Below, in pieces: positions 1 through 9,092 of a stretch of DNA of 58,944 nt. The translations under genes were made by a program, and so were the position numbers. The notes under the pieces were generated by a model. The model ran no database searches, had not been told where the DNA came from, and was given only the letters and a program-made list of their open reading frames with translations. Source of the stretch: Cytobacillus sp. NCCP-133 (GTDB lineage Bacteria > Bacillota > Bacilli > Bacillales > Cytobacillaceae); NCBI RefSeq assembly GCF_026011715.1, contig NZ_BRVM01000022.1, positions 1-58,944 of the forward strand, written 5' to 3'. The number at the start of each line of letters is the position of its first letter. Positions within the stretch are counted from its first letter, which is position 1.

Positions 1-38
1 CTTTGATAAAGCTTATGGTAGAATTTGAATTAGACACC

Positions 39-169
39 CTGTTGACTGGGGCGGCAGGTGCGAGATTCCTGCGGGAGTGCGGATCAAAGAGTGACCCCGC
101 AGGCACAGAGCGCCGAGGAGGCTCCCGGACCGCCCGCGGAAAGCAAGTGCCAGGAGCGGAAATCAACAG
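39..169. repeat. Family I intergenic repeat, copy A
   Basis: GC-rich block bounded by inverted ends CTGTTGA and TCAACAG, with an inner inverted pair CCTGCGGG and CCCGCAGG. It shares GCCGAGGAGGCT, CCGCGGAAAG and GCGGAAATCAA with copies at about 9.6-9.8 kb and 46.3-46.6 kb. No ORF fits. It lies beyond the 3' end of the minus-strand csfB gene. Confidence 0.8.
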
Positions 170-186
170 GCAAGTTTAACAGAGCC

Positions 187-390
187 TTAAGAAAAAATTT
201 CAGGCATAGTTATTTTCTTTAACTTTTTTAAATAATAATTATATTTGGGATTACTTGTATCTGTCTTTATCAAATCATTTTCACAATCTGTGCAGATAAA
301 AGAAGTGTATAGATGTATTCCCCTTGTTTTAGTCTGCTCGCAAATGACACATTCTTCTCCTGTATGCTTTTTTGCTACTAGCGAACCCAA
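187..390 (-). CDS. csfB: Anti-sigma factor CsfB (Gin)
   Basis: Small zinc-finger protein of 67 residues. In B. subtilis CsfB binds and inhibits SigG (and SigE), preventing early or misplaced late-sporulation transcription. Two Cys pairs, CVIC near residue 15 and CTDC near 33, flank RGIHLYTSFIC, the family signature. The start is TTG, preceded by GGAGGTGG (394-401) at normal spacing; no ATG gives the conserved N terminus. A SigF-like promoter sits directly upstream. The gene points away from yaaO and tmk, whereas recalled B. subtilis order has csfB co-directional with xpaC, yaaN and yaaO between; those two genes are not in the window. Length and cysteine pattern make the assignment firm. Confidence 0.88.
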   Translation of the reverse strand: MGSLVAKKHTGEECVICEQTKTRGIHLYTSFICTDCENDLIKTDTSNPKYNYYLKKLKKITMPEIFS

Positions 391-410
391 TTACTCCACC
401 TCCATACACT

Positions 411-440
411 TATTCTGCCCAGTTATAACATATTGTATAC
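411..440 (-). promoter_or_regulatory. SigF-type promoter of csfB
   Basis: Reading the minus strand: -35 GTATA (436-440), 15-nt spacer, -10 GGGCAGAATA (411-420). This fits the forespore consensus GYATA-N15-GGnnAnAnTR. The -10 ends about 20 nt before the TTG start, so the leader is very short, with the Shine-Dalgarno near the mRNA 5' end. csfB is a known SigF-regulon member in B. subtilis. Confidence 0.7.
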
Positions 441-658
441 AATTTTTAGAATATTCATTGGCGGATTTTTGAGGTTAGTTGATTAATATTGTATGATGAA
501 AAACGTATTTGGGTGTATGTCTATCTTGTTTTTCTTTTATAAATAGCTTAAAAATAATTAGGACTGGCCTTATTGCCGGTAAGGCTCTTTCATGGAACTA
601 TCCTGTTTGTTAAAATAGGATAAGAATCTAAGGAAATTCAATTAAATTTGGTGAAGAA

Positions 659-2089
659 ATGAATCAGGAAAAGACTCCTTTATTAGAGCTATTAAAAAAG
701 CATACTTCTCATCATCCGTTATCCTTTCATGTTCCAGGACATAAGTACGGGAAACTTCTGAATGGGAGGGATCATTCCTTTAAAGACATATTAAAATTGG
801 ATGCTACAGAACTTAGCGGTCTAGATGATTTGCACGCTCCTGAGGGAGCAATTATGGAGGCTCAAAAGCTGCTGGCAGCCTTGTATAAAGCTTCTAACAG
901 TTACCTGCTGATAAATGGTTCAACAGTAGGGAATCTTGCGATGATTATGGCAGCTGTTGGAGAGAATGACATCGTTTTAGTGCAAAGAAATTGCCATAAA
1001 TCGATTCTTAATGGCATTTTATTAGCTAAGGCCAGACCCGTTTTTTTAGCTCCTGATTATAATTTAGAATGGGGTGTGGCTGGTGGAGTGGCAGTGGAAA
1101 CGGCTCGAGAAGCGATTAGACAATATCCGAATGCGAAAGCCTTGATTATAACTCATCCCAATTATTATGGAATGGTTTCCGATTTGGAAGGAATCATCAA
1201 ATATGCCCATCAACAAGGGATACCTGTATTGGTAGATGAAGCGCATGGGGCGCATTTGATAAAAAGTGATTATTTTCCTCCTTCTGCTGTTCAACTCCAA
1301 GCAGATATAGTTGTACAATCAGCTCACAAGACATTGCCTGCTATGACAATGGGGGCATATTTGCATTTTAATAGCAAACTTATTAATGAAGAAAAGGTAA
1401 AAAGCTACTTGGGGATTCTCCAATCAAGCAGCCCCTCATATCCAATTATGGTCTCACTTGATGTGGCCAGAGCTTATTTGGCTTCGTTTTCAAAGGAAGA
1501 TGCATCATTGCTGTCTCAAAAGATTGAATGCTTTAGGAATGCATTATCCATGGTAAAGGGCATTAAAGTACTCCCATATGAAAACAATATCGGAGATCCT
1601 TTGAAAATTACAATCCAATCGACAACTTTTCTTAGCGGATTTGAACTGATGCAAATATTGGAGAAGCATCATATCTATGCAGAAATGGCGGATCCCTATA
1701 ATGTTTTACTTGTTTTTCCCCTGCTAAAAGCAGATATGGACTATTCTGTTGAACGCGTTGTCAAATCTTTAAAAGAAGGATTAAGACCCTATATTCACAA
1801 AGAAGACCCTAAAAAGATGATCATCTTCTCAAAAAAGCCTGTTGCAGAACTTACGTTAAATCAAAAGGAACAAGAGGGCCTTGCGATTAAAACAGTATTC
1901 CTTCAAGACTCGGCAGGCAAAATATGCGCTCAGCAGGTGATTCCTTACCCTCCTGGGATTCCGCTATTGTTTCCGGGGGAACGAATTCAAAGTGAAGATA
2001 TATATAACATAAGAGCTCTCATAGAAGCGGGTGCACGGTTTCAAAACGGGGAACATTTAAAAAATGGGACCATTAAGATTTACGAATAA
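659..2089 (+). CDS. yaaO: Orn/Lys/Arg decarboxylase family PLP enzyme YaaO
   Basis: 476-residue fold-type I PLP enzyme of the group III basic amino acid decarboxylases, Bacillus short form, expected to decarboxylate arginine, lysine or ornithine for polyamine synthesis. Visible: VDEAHGAHL with cofactor-contacting Asp193, and SAHKTL with Lys224 as likely Schiff-base lysine; the C-terminal domain ends with PYPPGIPLLFPGE, typical of the family. It lacks the N-terminal wing domain of the long enterobacterial enzymes. ATG preceded by GGTGAAG. It lies 25 nt before tmk, so the two are probably co-transcribed. Substrate cannot be told from sequence; a hairpin GCCTTA/TAAGGC at 567-585 upstream is only a weak terminator candidate. 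Confidence 0.88.
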   Translation: MNQEKTPLLELLKKHTSHHPLSFHVPGHKYGKLLNGRDHSFKDILKLDATELSGLDDLHAPEGAIMEAQKLLAALYKASNSYLLINGSTVGNLAMIMAAVGENDIVLVQRNCHKSILNGILLAKARPVFLAPDYNLEWGVAGGVAVETAREAIRQYPNAKALIITHPNYYGMVSDLEGIIKYAHQQGIPVLVDEAHGAHLIKSDYFPPSAVQLQADIVVQSAHKTLPAMTMGAYLHFNSKLINEEKVKSYLGILQSSSPSYPIMVSLDVARAYLASFSKEDASLLSQKIECFRNALSMVKGIKVLPYENNIGDPLKITIQSTTFLSGFELMQILEKHHIYAEMADPYNVLLVFPLLKADMDYSVERVVKSLKEGLRPYIHKEDPKKMIIFSKKPVAELTLNQKEQEGLAIKTVFLQDSAGKICAQQVIPYPPGIPLLFPGERIQSEDIYNIRALIEAGARFQNGEHLKNGTIKIYE

Positions 2090-2114
2090 CTATTGAACAG
2101 TTGGAGGAAGCAAC

Positions 2115-2753
2115 ATGAATACTGGAATGTTTATTACTGTTGAAGGGCCTGAAGGTGCCGGTAAAACGACAATTATCAACATGCTGGCAAACAGACTGGC
2201 GGAGGAAGGGCATCAAGTCCTGCAGACAAGGGAGCCTGGTGGAATCGGGATTGCAGAACAAATAAGAGGTGTTATACTCGATACAAATAATACTAAAATG
2301 GACCCCAGAACAGAAGCTCTTTTGTATGCCGCAGCCAGAAGACAGCACCTGGTTGAGAGGGTAATGCCCGCGCTTGAGAAAGGATATTTGATATTGTGCG
2401 ACCGATTTATAGATAGCTCTTTAGCCTATCAAGGTTATGCAAGGGGGTTAGGCATGGAGGAGGTTTTCTCTATTAATAGCTTTGCAATAGAGGGAATGAT
2501 GCCTGAACTAACATTATACTTTGATATTCAGCCAGAGGAGGGATTAGAGAGAATTAACCAGCATAAGGGACGGGAAGTAAATCGTCTTGACCTGGAAAAT
2601 TTGAATTTCCACCATCAAGTACGTAAAGGATATTTTAAATTAATGGAACTTTACCCTGAACGAATTTTTAGGATAGATGCTTCCAAGCCAATTGAGGAAG
2701 TCTATCAGCAGGCGGAAAGGAAACTGAAAGAAATTCTGAACGGAAAAATATAA
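2115..2753 (+). CDS. tmk: Thymidylate kinase
   Basis: Phosphorylates dTMP to dTDP with ATP in the cytoplasm, the last dedicated step toward dTTP. P-loop [10 protein letters not shown] at residues 10-19; [12 protein letters not shown] from Asp96 forms the dTMP-binding DR motif; a LID-region Arg-rich stretch follows near 150-160. Its 212 residues match the family. The ATG start has GGAGG 9 nt upstream. A strong terminator follows immediately, so the yaaO-tmk unit ends here and the downstream darA unit has its own promoter. Confidence 0.97.
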   Translation: MNTGMFITVEGPEGAGKTTIINMLANRLAEEGHQVLQTREPGGIGIAEQIRGVILDTNNTKMDPRTEALLYAAARRQHLVERVMPALEKGYLILCDRFIDSSLAYQGYARGLGMEEVFSINSFAIEGMMPELTLYFDIQPEEGLERINQHKGREVNRLDLENLNFHHQVRKGYFKLMELYPERIFRIDASKPIEEVYQQAERKLKEILNGKI

Positions 2754-2761
2754 AGAAGGCG

Positions 2762-2793
2762 CCTTAAAGAGTTTAAGTCTTTAAGGTTTTTTT
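2762..2793 (+). terminator. Intrinsic terminator after tmk
   Basis: Stem CCTTAAAGA / TCTTTAAGG with a 7-nt loop, followed by seven T residues. Confidence 0.85.
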
Positions 2794-2814
2794 ATAATAT
2801 CAGAATGAATATCC

Positions 2815-3266
2815 TTTTGAACTTAGAGAACTGTCTATCTCCAGGCGCCTACCCCCTCGAGGTTACAAGCTTGTCTAGTTGCGGCTCCTAGGGACTCGGG
2901 GTCATAAGCCGATTCCTTCCAGAAGGAAATACGCCTTCTTGCAGAAATCGTCTTATGCCTGTCGTCCCTGGACAGTCGCCTCCACATTTCGGTTTGTCTA
3001 GTTGCGGCTCCTAGGGACTCGGGGTCATAAGCCGATTCCTTCCAGAAGGAAATACGCCTTCTTACAGAAATCGTCTTATGCCTGTCGTCCCTGGACAGTC
3101 GCCTCCACATTCCGTGCAATCCTCCAAAAAGGCAAAGGACGCCTTTCCGTGAGGCTCATCTTGTGCTTGTGGCCCCCAGGATGGGGGTCATGCAGACGTT
3201 GCCACAGGACGTGGCGCTCTTAGTCTGCGTTCCTTCGTGGGCAAGTCGCCTTGTGCTTTTCTTAAT
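2815..3266 (+). repeat. Family II repeat block, copy a, with tandem 123-bp units
   Basis: Fills most of the tmk-darA gap. It starts TTTTGAACTTAGAGAACTG and ends CTTGTGCTTTTCTTA. Inside, a 123-bp unit occurs twice in tandem (2871-2993, 2994-3116) with one internal substitution apart from the junction end. Each unit is an imperfect palindrome: CCTAGGGAC pairs with GTCCCTGG and CATAAG with CTTATG. A distal module (3121-3266) holds CCCCCAGGATGGGGG and GCCAC/GTGGC hairpins. The short ORFs crossing it are frame-dependent on the repeat and not genes. Confidence 0.85.
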
Positions 3267-3387
3267 AAGAGTTGAAAATAAATGAAATATGGAAGATAGG
3301 TATAACAATCATTGAGAGAATATAGTTATCATTATTTAAAATAATCGCCGATGTATTCCCTTAATTTCTGCTTGAGCATAAAATAAT

Positions 3388-3771
<384 letters not shown>

Positions 3772-3817
3772 TTGGAAAACTTTATCGGGACGAATGTCCC
3801 TTTGCGGAGGATAATGC

Positions 3818-4258
3818 ATGAAAATCAACCAGGATCTTCGGCTCAAAATGGAAAACGTTCGCCAAGATCAAAAGCAATCAGCGGCGAACGGCGCTAAATT
3901 TTATGAAATGGTGCAAAAGCAGGATCAGAAAATGCAGGCTTCACAGCTCAAGGGGCTTTTAAAGGATATAGATGCAGCCGGTGAACGCCTTTCCCGTTCA
4001 CGGACTTTTAAGGATTTGGCCAAGTTTAAAACGCTGGTTAAGCGTTTTGTGAAGGAAGCCGTTGATTTCGGCATGGAGCTTAAGCAATCACATAGCTGGA
4101 ATCAATTTGGACAGAGCCGATCGCTAAAGGTAGTCGAAACAATTGACGAAAAGCTTTCCGAGCTGGCAGATGAACTAATGAAAAAAGAAGAAATACCTAT
4201 TGATATACTTGGTAAGGTTGGAGAAATAAAGGGTCTATTAATAAATTTATATACGTAA
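3818..4258 (+). CDS. yaaR: YaaR family protein (DUF327)
   Basis: 146-residue, charged, predicted all-helical cytoplasmic protein of unknown function, found next to darA and holB in bacilli. No signal peptide or membrane segment; repeated Lys/Glu-rich helices, e.g. LKGLLKDIDAAGERLSRSRTFKDLAKFK near residues 44-72, and a C-terminal half ending in EIKGLLINLYT. ATG with GGAGG 8 nt upstream. Only 13 nt separate its end from the chosen holB start, suggesting translational coupling. Function is not known. Confidence 0.85.
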   Translation: MKINQDLRLKMENVRQDQKQSAANGAKFYEMVQKQDQKMQASQLKGLLKDIDAAGERLSRSRTFKDLAKFKTLVKRFVKEAVDFGMELKQSHSWNQFGQSRSLKVVETIDEKLSELADELMKKEEIPIDILGKVGEIKGLLINLYT

Positions 4259-4271
4259 GTGAGTGATGTTT

Positions 4272-5279
4272 GTGGGTAAAACGTGGGAACAGCTGGAGTC
4301 TATACAGCCTGTTGTATTGAAGATGTTTAAAAATAGCATAGTAAAGGATCGGCTGGCCCACGCTTATTTATTTGAAGGGATGAAAGGGACCGGAAAGCGG
4401 GAAGCGAGCATGCTGCTGGCAAAAAGCAAATTTTGCATGGATCCTCTCGAAGGGTATGTTCCATGTGAAACATGTTCAAACTGTAAACGGATTAACAGCG
4501 GCAATCATCCGGATGTCCATATCCTAGAGCCGGATGGTCTTTCGATTAAAAAGAATCAGATTCAGAGCCTTCAGGAAGAGTTTTCAAAGACAGGTGTAGA
4601 ATCAAAAAAAAAGCTTTATGTAATTGTGCATGCAGACCGGATGACAGTGAATGCAGCCAATAGCTTACTGAAGTTTCTGGAAGAACCCCATTCAGAGACA
4701 ATGGCCATTTTAATTACGGAACAATCTCAGCAGATGCTTTCTACTATTCTATCCCGTTGTCAGATGATTTCTTTTAAACCTTTATCAACAGCGGAAATGA
4801 TTGAGCAATTAAAGAATAATGGAGTAGATCCCGCTCTTGCACCATTACTTGCACAAATTACCAATCATTTGGATGAGGCATTGGAATATAGTTCTGATGA
4901 TTGGTTTGTACAAGCGCAAAAAATAGTGTTAAAATTATATGAAGTGGTTAAGAGGGATCCGCTTGAGGCCATGGTTGCCCTTCAGGAGGATTGGTTCTTG
5001 CACTTTAAAGAGAAAGAGCAGATTGATCGAGGATTAGATTTATTACTTCTTATTTTTAAAGATTTACTATATATACAGCTCGGAAAACAAAACCAGGTTG
5101 TCCATCTAAACGAGAAGAACCGTTTAGAGCAGTATGCACTGCAATCTTCTGCAAAGCGTCTTACTGAACAGATGACGGCTGTTTTGGAAGCAAAAAGAAA
5201 ATTACAGGCAAATATGAATCCGCAGCTGTTGATGGAACAGCTTGTGTTAAAATTGCAGGAGGGATCTTCCTTTGTATGA
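4272..5279 (+). CDS. holB: DNA polymerase III delta' subunit
   Basis: Clamp-loader subunit that helps open the beta clamp at the replication fork. With the GTG start used here (335 residues) the Walker-A-like loop GMKGTGK is at 36-42 and the zinc-binding cysteines are Cys55, 65, 68 and 71. LLKFLEEP (SRC-region helix) follows near residue 140. GTG 4272 gives the N terminus GKTWEQLESIQP that aligns with relatives; upstream in-frame GTG 4263 and ATG 4266 are possible but too close to the weak Shine-Dalgarno AAGTGAG. Its last 8 nt overlap ricT. Confidence 0.93.
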   Translation: MGKTWEQLESIQPVVLKMFKNSIVKDRLAHAYLFEGMKGTGKREASMLLAKSKFCMDPLEGYVPCETCSNCKRINSGNHPDVHILEPDGLSIKKNQIQSLQEEFSKTGVESKKKLYVIVHADRMTVNAANSLLKFLEEPHSETMAILITEQSQQMLSTILSRCQMISFKPLSTAEMIEQLKNNGVDPALAPLLAQITNHLDEALEYSSDDWFVQAQKIVLKLYEVVKRDPLEAMVALQEDWFLHFKEKEQIDRGLDLLLLIFKDLLYIQLGKQNQVVHLNEKNRLEQYALQSSAKRLTEQMTAVLEAKRKLQANMNPQLLMEQLVLKLQEGSSFV

Positions 5280-6099
5280 TGTAGTAGGAGTGCGCTTTAA
5301 AAAAGCGGGCAAGATATATTATTTTGATCCCGGAGATCTCGCAATACAAAAGGATGACTTTGTCATTGTCGAAACTGTTCGAGGCGTAGAGTACGGAAAG
5401 GTAGTAATCGCCCCGAAGCAGGTGGATGAACATGATGTTGTCCTGCCATTAAAAAAGGTTCTTCGTATTGCAGATCAAAAGGATCGCATGATTGTCGAGG
5501 AGAACAAGCAGGCCGCTAAAGAAGCATATGAGGTTTGCTGTGAGAAGGTCAATACACACCAGCTTGATATGAAGCTTGTTGATGTTGAATATACATTTGA
5601 TCGTAATAAAGTTATTTTTTACTTTACAGCTGATGGGCGCGTCGATTTCCGCGAACTAGTCAAAGACCTGGCAGCCATTTTCCGGACGAGGATTGAACTT
5701 CGCCAGATAGGTGTGAGGGATGAAGCAAAAATGCTGGGCGGAATCGGACCATGCGGAAGGATGCTATGCTGCTCTACATTCCTGGGTGACTTTGACCCTG
5801 TATCTATTAAGATGGCAAAAGACCAGAATCTTTCGTTAAATCCAACGAAAATATCCGGTTTATGCGGGCGTTTAATGTGCTGCCTGAAGTATGAAAATGA
5901 TGAGTACGAAGCAGCTAAGGAACAGCTGCCGGACCTTGGGGAATGGATTGAGACCCCTGATGGCCCAGGAAAAGTGGTAGGCTTAAATATATTGGAGCGT
6001 GTTCTGCAGGTCGATGTGAAAGAACAGGAGCGTGTCCTCGAATATACTCTCGACGAAATTTTAAAACAAGGTGCTGTATCAGTTCAGTCCACAGATTAA
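5272..6099 (+). CDS. ricT: RicT (YaaT), Ric/Y-complex subunit, PSP1 domain
   Basis: 275 residues. In B. subtilis RicT joins RicA and RicF in the complex that promotes RNase Y-dependent mRNA maturation, carries Fe-S clusters, and supports sporulation, competence and biofilm formation. Visible: the PSP1 core with DRNKVIFYFTADGRVDFREL near 115-134 and two cysteine clusters, CGRMLCCSTF (about 160-169) and CGRLMCC (about 197-203). The start is TTG within the 3' end of holB, after AGGAGGGATC; the same TTG start is used in B. subtilis as I recall. Overlap implies coupled translation. Confidence 0.94.
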   Translation: MYDVVGVRFKKAGKIYYFDPGDLAIQKDDFVIVETVRGVEYGKVVIAPKQVDEHDVVLPLKKVLRIADQKDRMIVEENKQAAKEAYEVCCEKVNTHQLDMKLVDVEYTFDRNKVIFYFTADGRVDFRELVKDLAAIFRTRIELRQIGVRDEAKMLGGIGPCGRMLCCSTFLGDFDPVSIKMAKDQNLSLNPTKISGLCGRLMCCLKYENDEYEAAKEQLPDLGEWIETPDGPGKVVGLNILERVLQVDVKEQERVLEYTLDEILKQGAVSVQSTD

Positions 6100-6111
6100 G
6101 AGGTGGAAGGC

Positions 6112-6486
6112 GTGGATAAAAAAGAAATCTTTGACTCAGTAAGTAATATGGAAACCCAAATTGGAGAGTTATATCAGCAGCTTGGTGAGTTAAAGCAGCA
6201 TTTGGCAGAAATACTTGAAGAGAATAACTCTTTAAAGCTGGAAAATGAGCATTTAAGACGCCGTTTAGACATATCTACTGAAAAGGAAAGTACATCTGTT
6301 AAAAAGAAAAAAGCAGCACAGCCTGCTGGTGGTGCGGATGAAGATAAGGCGATTGATATTGGAGAGGGCTATGATAATTTGGCCCGCCTTTATCAAGAAG
6401 GTTTTCACATTTGCAATCTCCACTTCGGCAGCCCTAGAAAAGAAGGGGATTGCCTGTTTTGCTTGTCTTTCCTGAATAAGAAGTAA
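6112..6486 (+). CDS. yabA: Replication initiation control protein YabA
   Basis: 124 residues. YabA binds DnaA and DnaN and represses re-initiation at oriC. N-terminal coiled coil (about 1-60, leucine-rich heptads such as [19 protein letters not shown]), then a Lys-rich linker, then a zinc-binding C-terminal domain with [10 protein letters not shown] and [11 protein letters not shown]. Start GTG 6112 gives [10 protein letters not shown] like the B. subtilis protein and has AGGTGG 5 nt upstream; an in-frame GTG at 6103 overlaps that Shine-Dalgarno and is unlikely. Terminator follows at once. Confidence 0.94.
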   Translation: MDKKEIFDSVSNMETQIGELYQQLGELKQHLAEILEENNSLKLENEHLRRRLDISTEKESTSVKKKKAAQPAGGADEDKAIDIGEGYDNLARLYQEGFHICNLHFGSPRKEGDCLFCLSFLNKK

Positions 6487-6492
6487 AGTTTT

Positions 6493-6522
6493 AGCCTTCC
6501 TGTCTAAAGGAAGGCTATTTTT
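6493..6522 (+). terminator. Intrinsic terminator after yabA
   Basis: Stem AGCCTTCC / GGAAGGCT, 8-nt loop, then ATTTTT. It closes the darA-yabA unit. Confidence 0.85.
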
Positions 6523-6597
6523 CCATATGAAAGGGGCTTAACTTGCTTTTTTTAGAAAACAATACAGTAAAGAACAGAAAAGCATGGAGGATCAAGA

Positions 6598-7335
6598 ATG
6601 GACTTTTTAAAAGAAGGGGAACGGCTGGATTATTTGCTGGCTGAAGATATGCGAATTATCCAAAGTCCGGCTGTTTTTTCTTTTTCATTGGATGCTGTTT
6701 TGCTGGCGCGCTTTGTATATGTGCCGATTCAAAAAGGAAATCTCATTGATTTGTGCAGCGGAAACGGGGTCATTCCATTATTCTTAAGTGCGAGAACAAA
6801 AGGAAAAATAACAGGGGTTGAAATTCAGGAACGCTTGCATGATATGGCTGTAAGGAGCATCGAATACAATAAGCTTCAGGAACGTATTCAGATGATCCAC
6901 GGAGATATAAAGGAAATGCCCAGGGTTCTTGGATACGGTAAATTTGATGTCGTGACTTGCAATCCGCCGTATTTTCCAACGCCATCCCGCGACGAAATCA
7001 ATGAAAATGAACATTTAGCAATTGCCCGCCATGAGATTTTATGTACTCTGGAAGATGCCATAAAAGCTTCAAGCCAGCTTTCTAGACAGGGGGGCAAAGT
7101 TGCATTTGTGCATCGTCCTGGCAGATTCCTTGATATTGTTACTTTGATGCGCAAATATAAACTTGAGCCTAAAAAGGTACAGTTTGTATATCCTAAGGCT
7201 GGGAAAGAAGCGAATACCCTGCTGATTGAAGGAGTTAAGAATGGAAATCCTGATCTGAAAATATTGCCTCCCTTATTTATATATAATGGAAATGAATACA
7301 CACCTGAAATGAGAGAGATTTTATATGGAGAATAG
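6598..7335 (+). CDS. yabB: tRNA1(Val) adenine N6-methyltransferase-like protein YabB
   Basis: 245-residue SAM-dependent methyltransferase of the TrmN6/YfiC family, expected to methylate A37 of a tRNA. Motif [16 protein letters not shown] near residues 48-62 binds SAM; the catalytic NPPYF motif of N6-adenine methyltransferases lies near residues 121-125. ATG with GGAGG upstream. Its 3' end overlaps yazA by 11 nt. Substrate specificity is inferred from the family only. Confidence 0.88.
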   Translation: MDFLKEGERLDYLLAEDMRIIQSPAVFSFSLDAVLLARFVYVPIQKGNLIDLCSGNGVIPLFLSARTKGKITGVEIQERLHDMAVRSIEYNKLQERIQMIHGDIKEMPRVLGYGKFDVVTCNPPYFPTPSRDEINENEHLAIARHEILCTLEDAIKASSQLSRQGGKVAFVHRPGRFLDIVTLMRKYKLEPKKVQFVYPKAGKEANTLLIEGVKNGNPDLKILPPLFIYNGNEYTPEMREILYGE

Positions 7336-7588
7336 CCATTATTTTTATGTCCTTCATTGCAGGGATGGCAGTTTATATGCGGGCTATACAAATGATCTTG
7401 AAAAAAGGGTAAAGGTTCATAATGAAGGGAAAGGGGCTAAGTATACAAGAGGAAGAGGGCCAGTTGAACTGGTGTTCTCCAAAGAATTTGCCGATAAGGG
7501 TGAAGCCATGAGGGCGGAGTATGAATTTAAGCAATGGTCCCGGAAAAAGAAGGATGAGTTTTTAAGACAGCATCATATTTTCTTTTAA
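7325..7588 (+). CDS. yazA: GIY-YIG domain protein YazA
   Basis: 87-residue single GIY-YIG nuclease-fold protein of the UPF0213/YhbQ group. The signature appears as FYVLHC near residues 7-12 and [16 protein letters not shown] near 18-33, with the conserved Arg and the late Glu in EYEFKQW near 65-71. Such stand-alone proteins are suspected structure-specific DNA endonucleases, but the cellular role is unsettled. It overlaps yabB by 11 nt and shares its unit. Confidence 0.9.
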   Translation: MENSHYFYVLHCRDGSLYAGYTNDLEKRVKVHNEGKGAKYTRGRGPVELVFSKEFADKGEAMRAEYEFKQWSRKKKDEFLRQHHIFF

Positions 7589-7762
7589 AAATTTGAGAAC
7601 GGTTTAGCTCCGGGCGCCATCGGCTCGAGGTCTAATGGCCTGCAGGATGAGAAAGGCTTCGACAGCCTATTTATCGCACGAAGTAAAAGCATTTGCTTTT
7701 GGATGTGGCGGTCTTTTAGTCTTTTAATCTGCGGTTTATTGATGGTGCTCTGCGCTTTTCGT
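7589..7762 (+). repeat. Family II repeat, copy b (degenerate)
   Basis: Begins TTTGAGAACGGTTTAGCTCC, carries GGCTCGAGGTC and ends CTCTGCGCTTTTC, the family ends, but most of the interior differs. It lies between yazA and rsmI and creates a spurious 27-codon N-terminal extension of the rsmI frame. Confidence 0.6.
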
Positions 7763-7783
7763 GTGAGAGACGGGTGGGTACAT

Positions 7784-8659
7784 ATGTGGCAGCAAAAAAG
7801 CTTTGAACATGAAGAAACAAAAGGAATTCTATATTTAGTTCCGACTCCGATTGGAAATCTTGAAGATATGAGTTTTCGGGCTATAAGAATTTTAAAGGAA
7901 GCTGATTTTATCGCAGCTGAGGACACACGCAATACGAAAAAGCTTTGCAATCATTTTGACATTTCAACGCCTATTATCAGTTATCATGAACATAATAAGG
8001 AGACAAGCGGGCCAAAGCTTCTGGAGAAAGTGGCATCTGGAGCAAAGATTGCGCTAGTCAGTGATGCAGGAATGCCCGCCATTTCGGATCCGGGTTATGA
8101 CCTTGTAACAGAAGCAGTTGAACAAATGCTGACAGTGGTGCCGCTTCCTGGTGCGAACGCGGCCTTAACTGGACTGATTGCATCCGGAATTCATACACAG
8201 CCTTTTTACTTTTATGGGTTTTTGAACAGACAGAAGAAGATAAAAAAACAGGAGCTCGAAAACCTGGCGAAGCAATCAGCAACTATCATCCTATATGAAG
8301 CACCACATCGACTCAAGGAAACACTTTTATTAATTGATAACTTGATGGGCAATAGAAAAATCGCTTTATGCCGGGAATTAACGAAGAGATATGAGGAATT
8401 TATTAGAGGAACCGTTACTGAAGCAGTGGAGTGGACTGCAAGCGGTGAGGTTAGAGGGGAATTCTGCATTATTATTGAAGGGACCTCCGAAGAAGTGCAG
8501 GAAGAAAAAGAAACCTGGTGGGAAGAACTTTCAGTAGAGGAACATGTCAAGCATTATATAGAAGAAAAAGGATTGTCAAGCAAAGAATCCATTAAGCAAA
8601 CAGCAAAAGATCGGGGATTAAACAAGCGGGATGTATATCATGCCTATCATATTGAGTGA
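7784..8659 (+). CDS. rsmI: 16S rRNA 2'-O-ribose C1402 methyltransferase
   Basis: Transfers a methyl group from SAM to the 2'-OH of C1402 in the 16S decoding centre. 291 residues. The tetrapyrrole-methylase-like core is clear: LYLVPTPIGNLEDMSFRAIR near 16-35, AAEDTRNTKKL, VSDAGMPAISDPG near residues 89-101, and LPGANA. ATG 7784 follows GGGTGGG at good spacing and starts like B. subtilis YabC; the frame stays open to 7703 only through the repeat. It converges on abrB across a shared terminator. Confidence 0.94.
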   Translation: MWQQKSFEHEETKGILYLVPTPIGNLEDMSFRAIRILKEADFIAAEDTRNTKKLCNHFDISTPIISYHEHNKETSGPKLLEKVASGAKIALVSDAGMPAISDPGYDLVTEAVEQMLTVVPLPGANAALTGLIASGIHTQPFYFYGFLNRQKKIKKQELENLAKQSATIILYEAPHRLKETLLLIDNLMGNRKIALCRELTKRYEEFIRGTVTEAVEWTASGEVRGEFCIIIEGTSEEVQEEKETWWEELSVEEHVKHYIEEKGLSSKESIKQTAKDRGLNKRDVYHAYHIE

Positions 8660-8718
8660 TAAAGTGAAACTTCAATCCCAATCCGCAGGGAGGCTTTATC
8701 CTCGCGTTAGATTGCGAT

Positions 8719-8752
8719 AAAAAAGCTTCTCACAATTGTGAGAAGCTTTTAT
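8719..8752. terminator. Bidirectional terminator between rsmI and abrB
   Basis: Positions 8721-8750 are a perfect 30-bp palindrome whose half is AAAAGCTTCTCACAA, giving A/T-flanked stems on both strands; it serves two convergent genes. Confidence 0.88.
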
Positions 8753-8755
8753 TCA

Positions 8756-9040
8756 TTATTTTACTAATTCAAATGTGTTCTGGATTTCTTTTAATAACTG
8801 TTCTGCACCGTCACGGCTAAGGATTAGCTTTCCGTTGGCTAAAGAGATATTTTCATCCGAAACTTCCCCAGTAACCTGGCATGTCATATTAGGCTTGTAC
8901 TTTTTAAGAATGATTCTTTCATCATCAACGTAGATCTCCAAAGCATCCTTTTCTGCAATTCCTAATGTACGTCTTAATTCAATAGGAATAACAACGCGGC
9001 CAAGCTCATCAACTTTACGAACAATACCTGTGGATTTCAT
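8756..9040 (-). CDS. abrB: Transition-state regulator AbrB
   Basis: DNA-binding repressor of post-exponential genes, including spoVG in this window. 94 residues: N-terminal swapped-hairpin AbrB fold (VRKVDELGRVVIPIELRR, residues 7-24, with the DNA-contacting arginines) and C-terminal multimerisation domain ending NTFELVK. It carries Cys at about residue 54 as in B. subtilis AbrB. Shine-Dalgarno GAGAGGAG lies upstream of ATG. Regulation by Spo0A is indicated by tandem Spo0A boxes in the leader. SpoVT, at 30.8 kb, shares the same N-terminal fold. Confidence 0.97.
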   Translation of the reverse strand: MKSTGIVRKVDELGRVVIPIELRRTLGIAEKDALEIYVDDERIILKKYKPNMTCQVTGEVSDENISLANGKLILSRDGAEQLLKEIQNTFELVK

Positions 9041-9092
9041 AATAAAATTCTCCTCTCAAATCTCCAATAATATTTTTCTCTATCTATGTTGT

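Noticed and set aside
245..472. Plus-strand ORF opposite csfB
   Set aside because: Shadow of csfB; Cys/Ser-rich, no ribosome site, and csfB is clearly recognised on the other strand.
2871..3116. CRISPR-like tandem repeat
   Set aside because: Two long adjacent units without spacers, no cas genes nearby.
2835..3119. Minus-strand ORF with an internal repeat (94 residues)
   Set aside because: It exists only because a 123-bp unit, a multiple of three, is duplicated; no ribosome site or known protein.
7703..7783. 27-codon N-terminal extension of rsmI resembling a membrane segment
   Set aside because: Encoded by the degenerate repeat; the conserved protein begins at ATG 7784 with a good Shine-Dalgarno.
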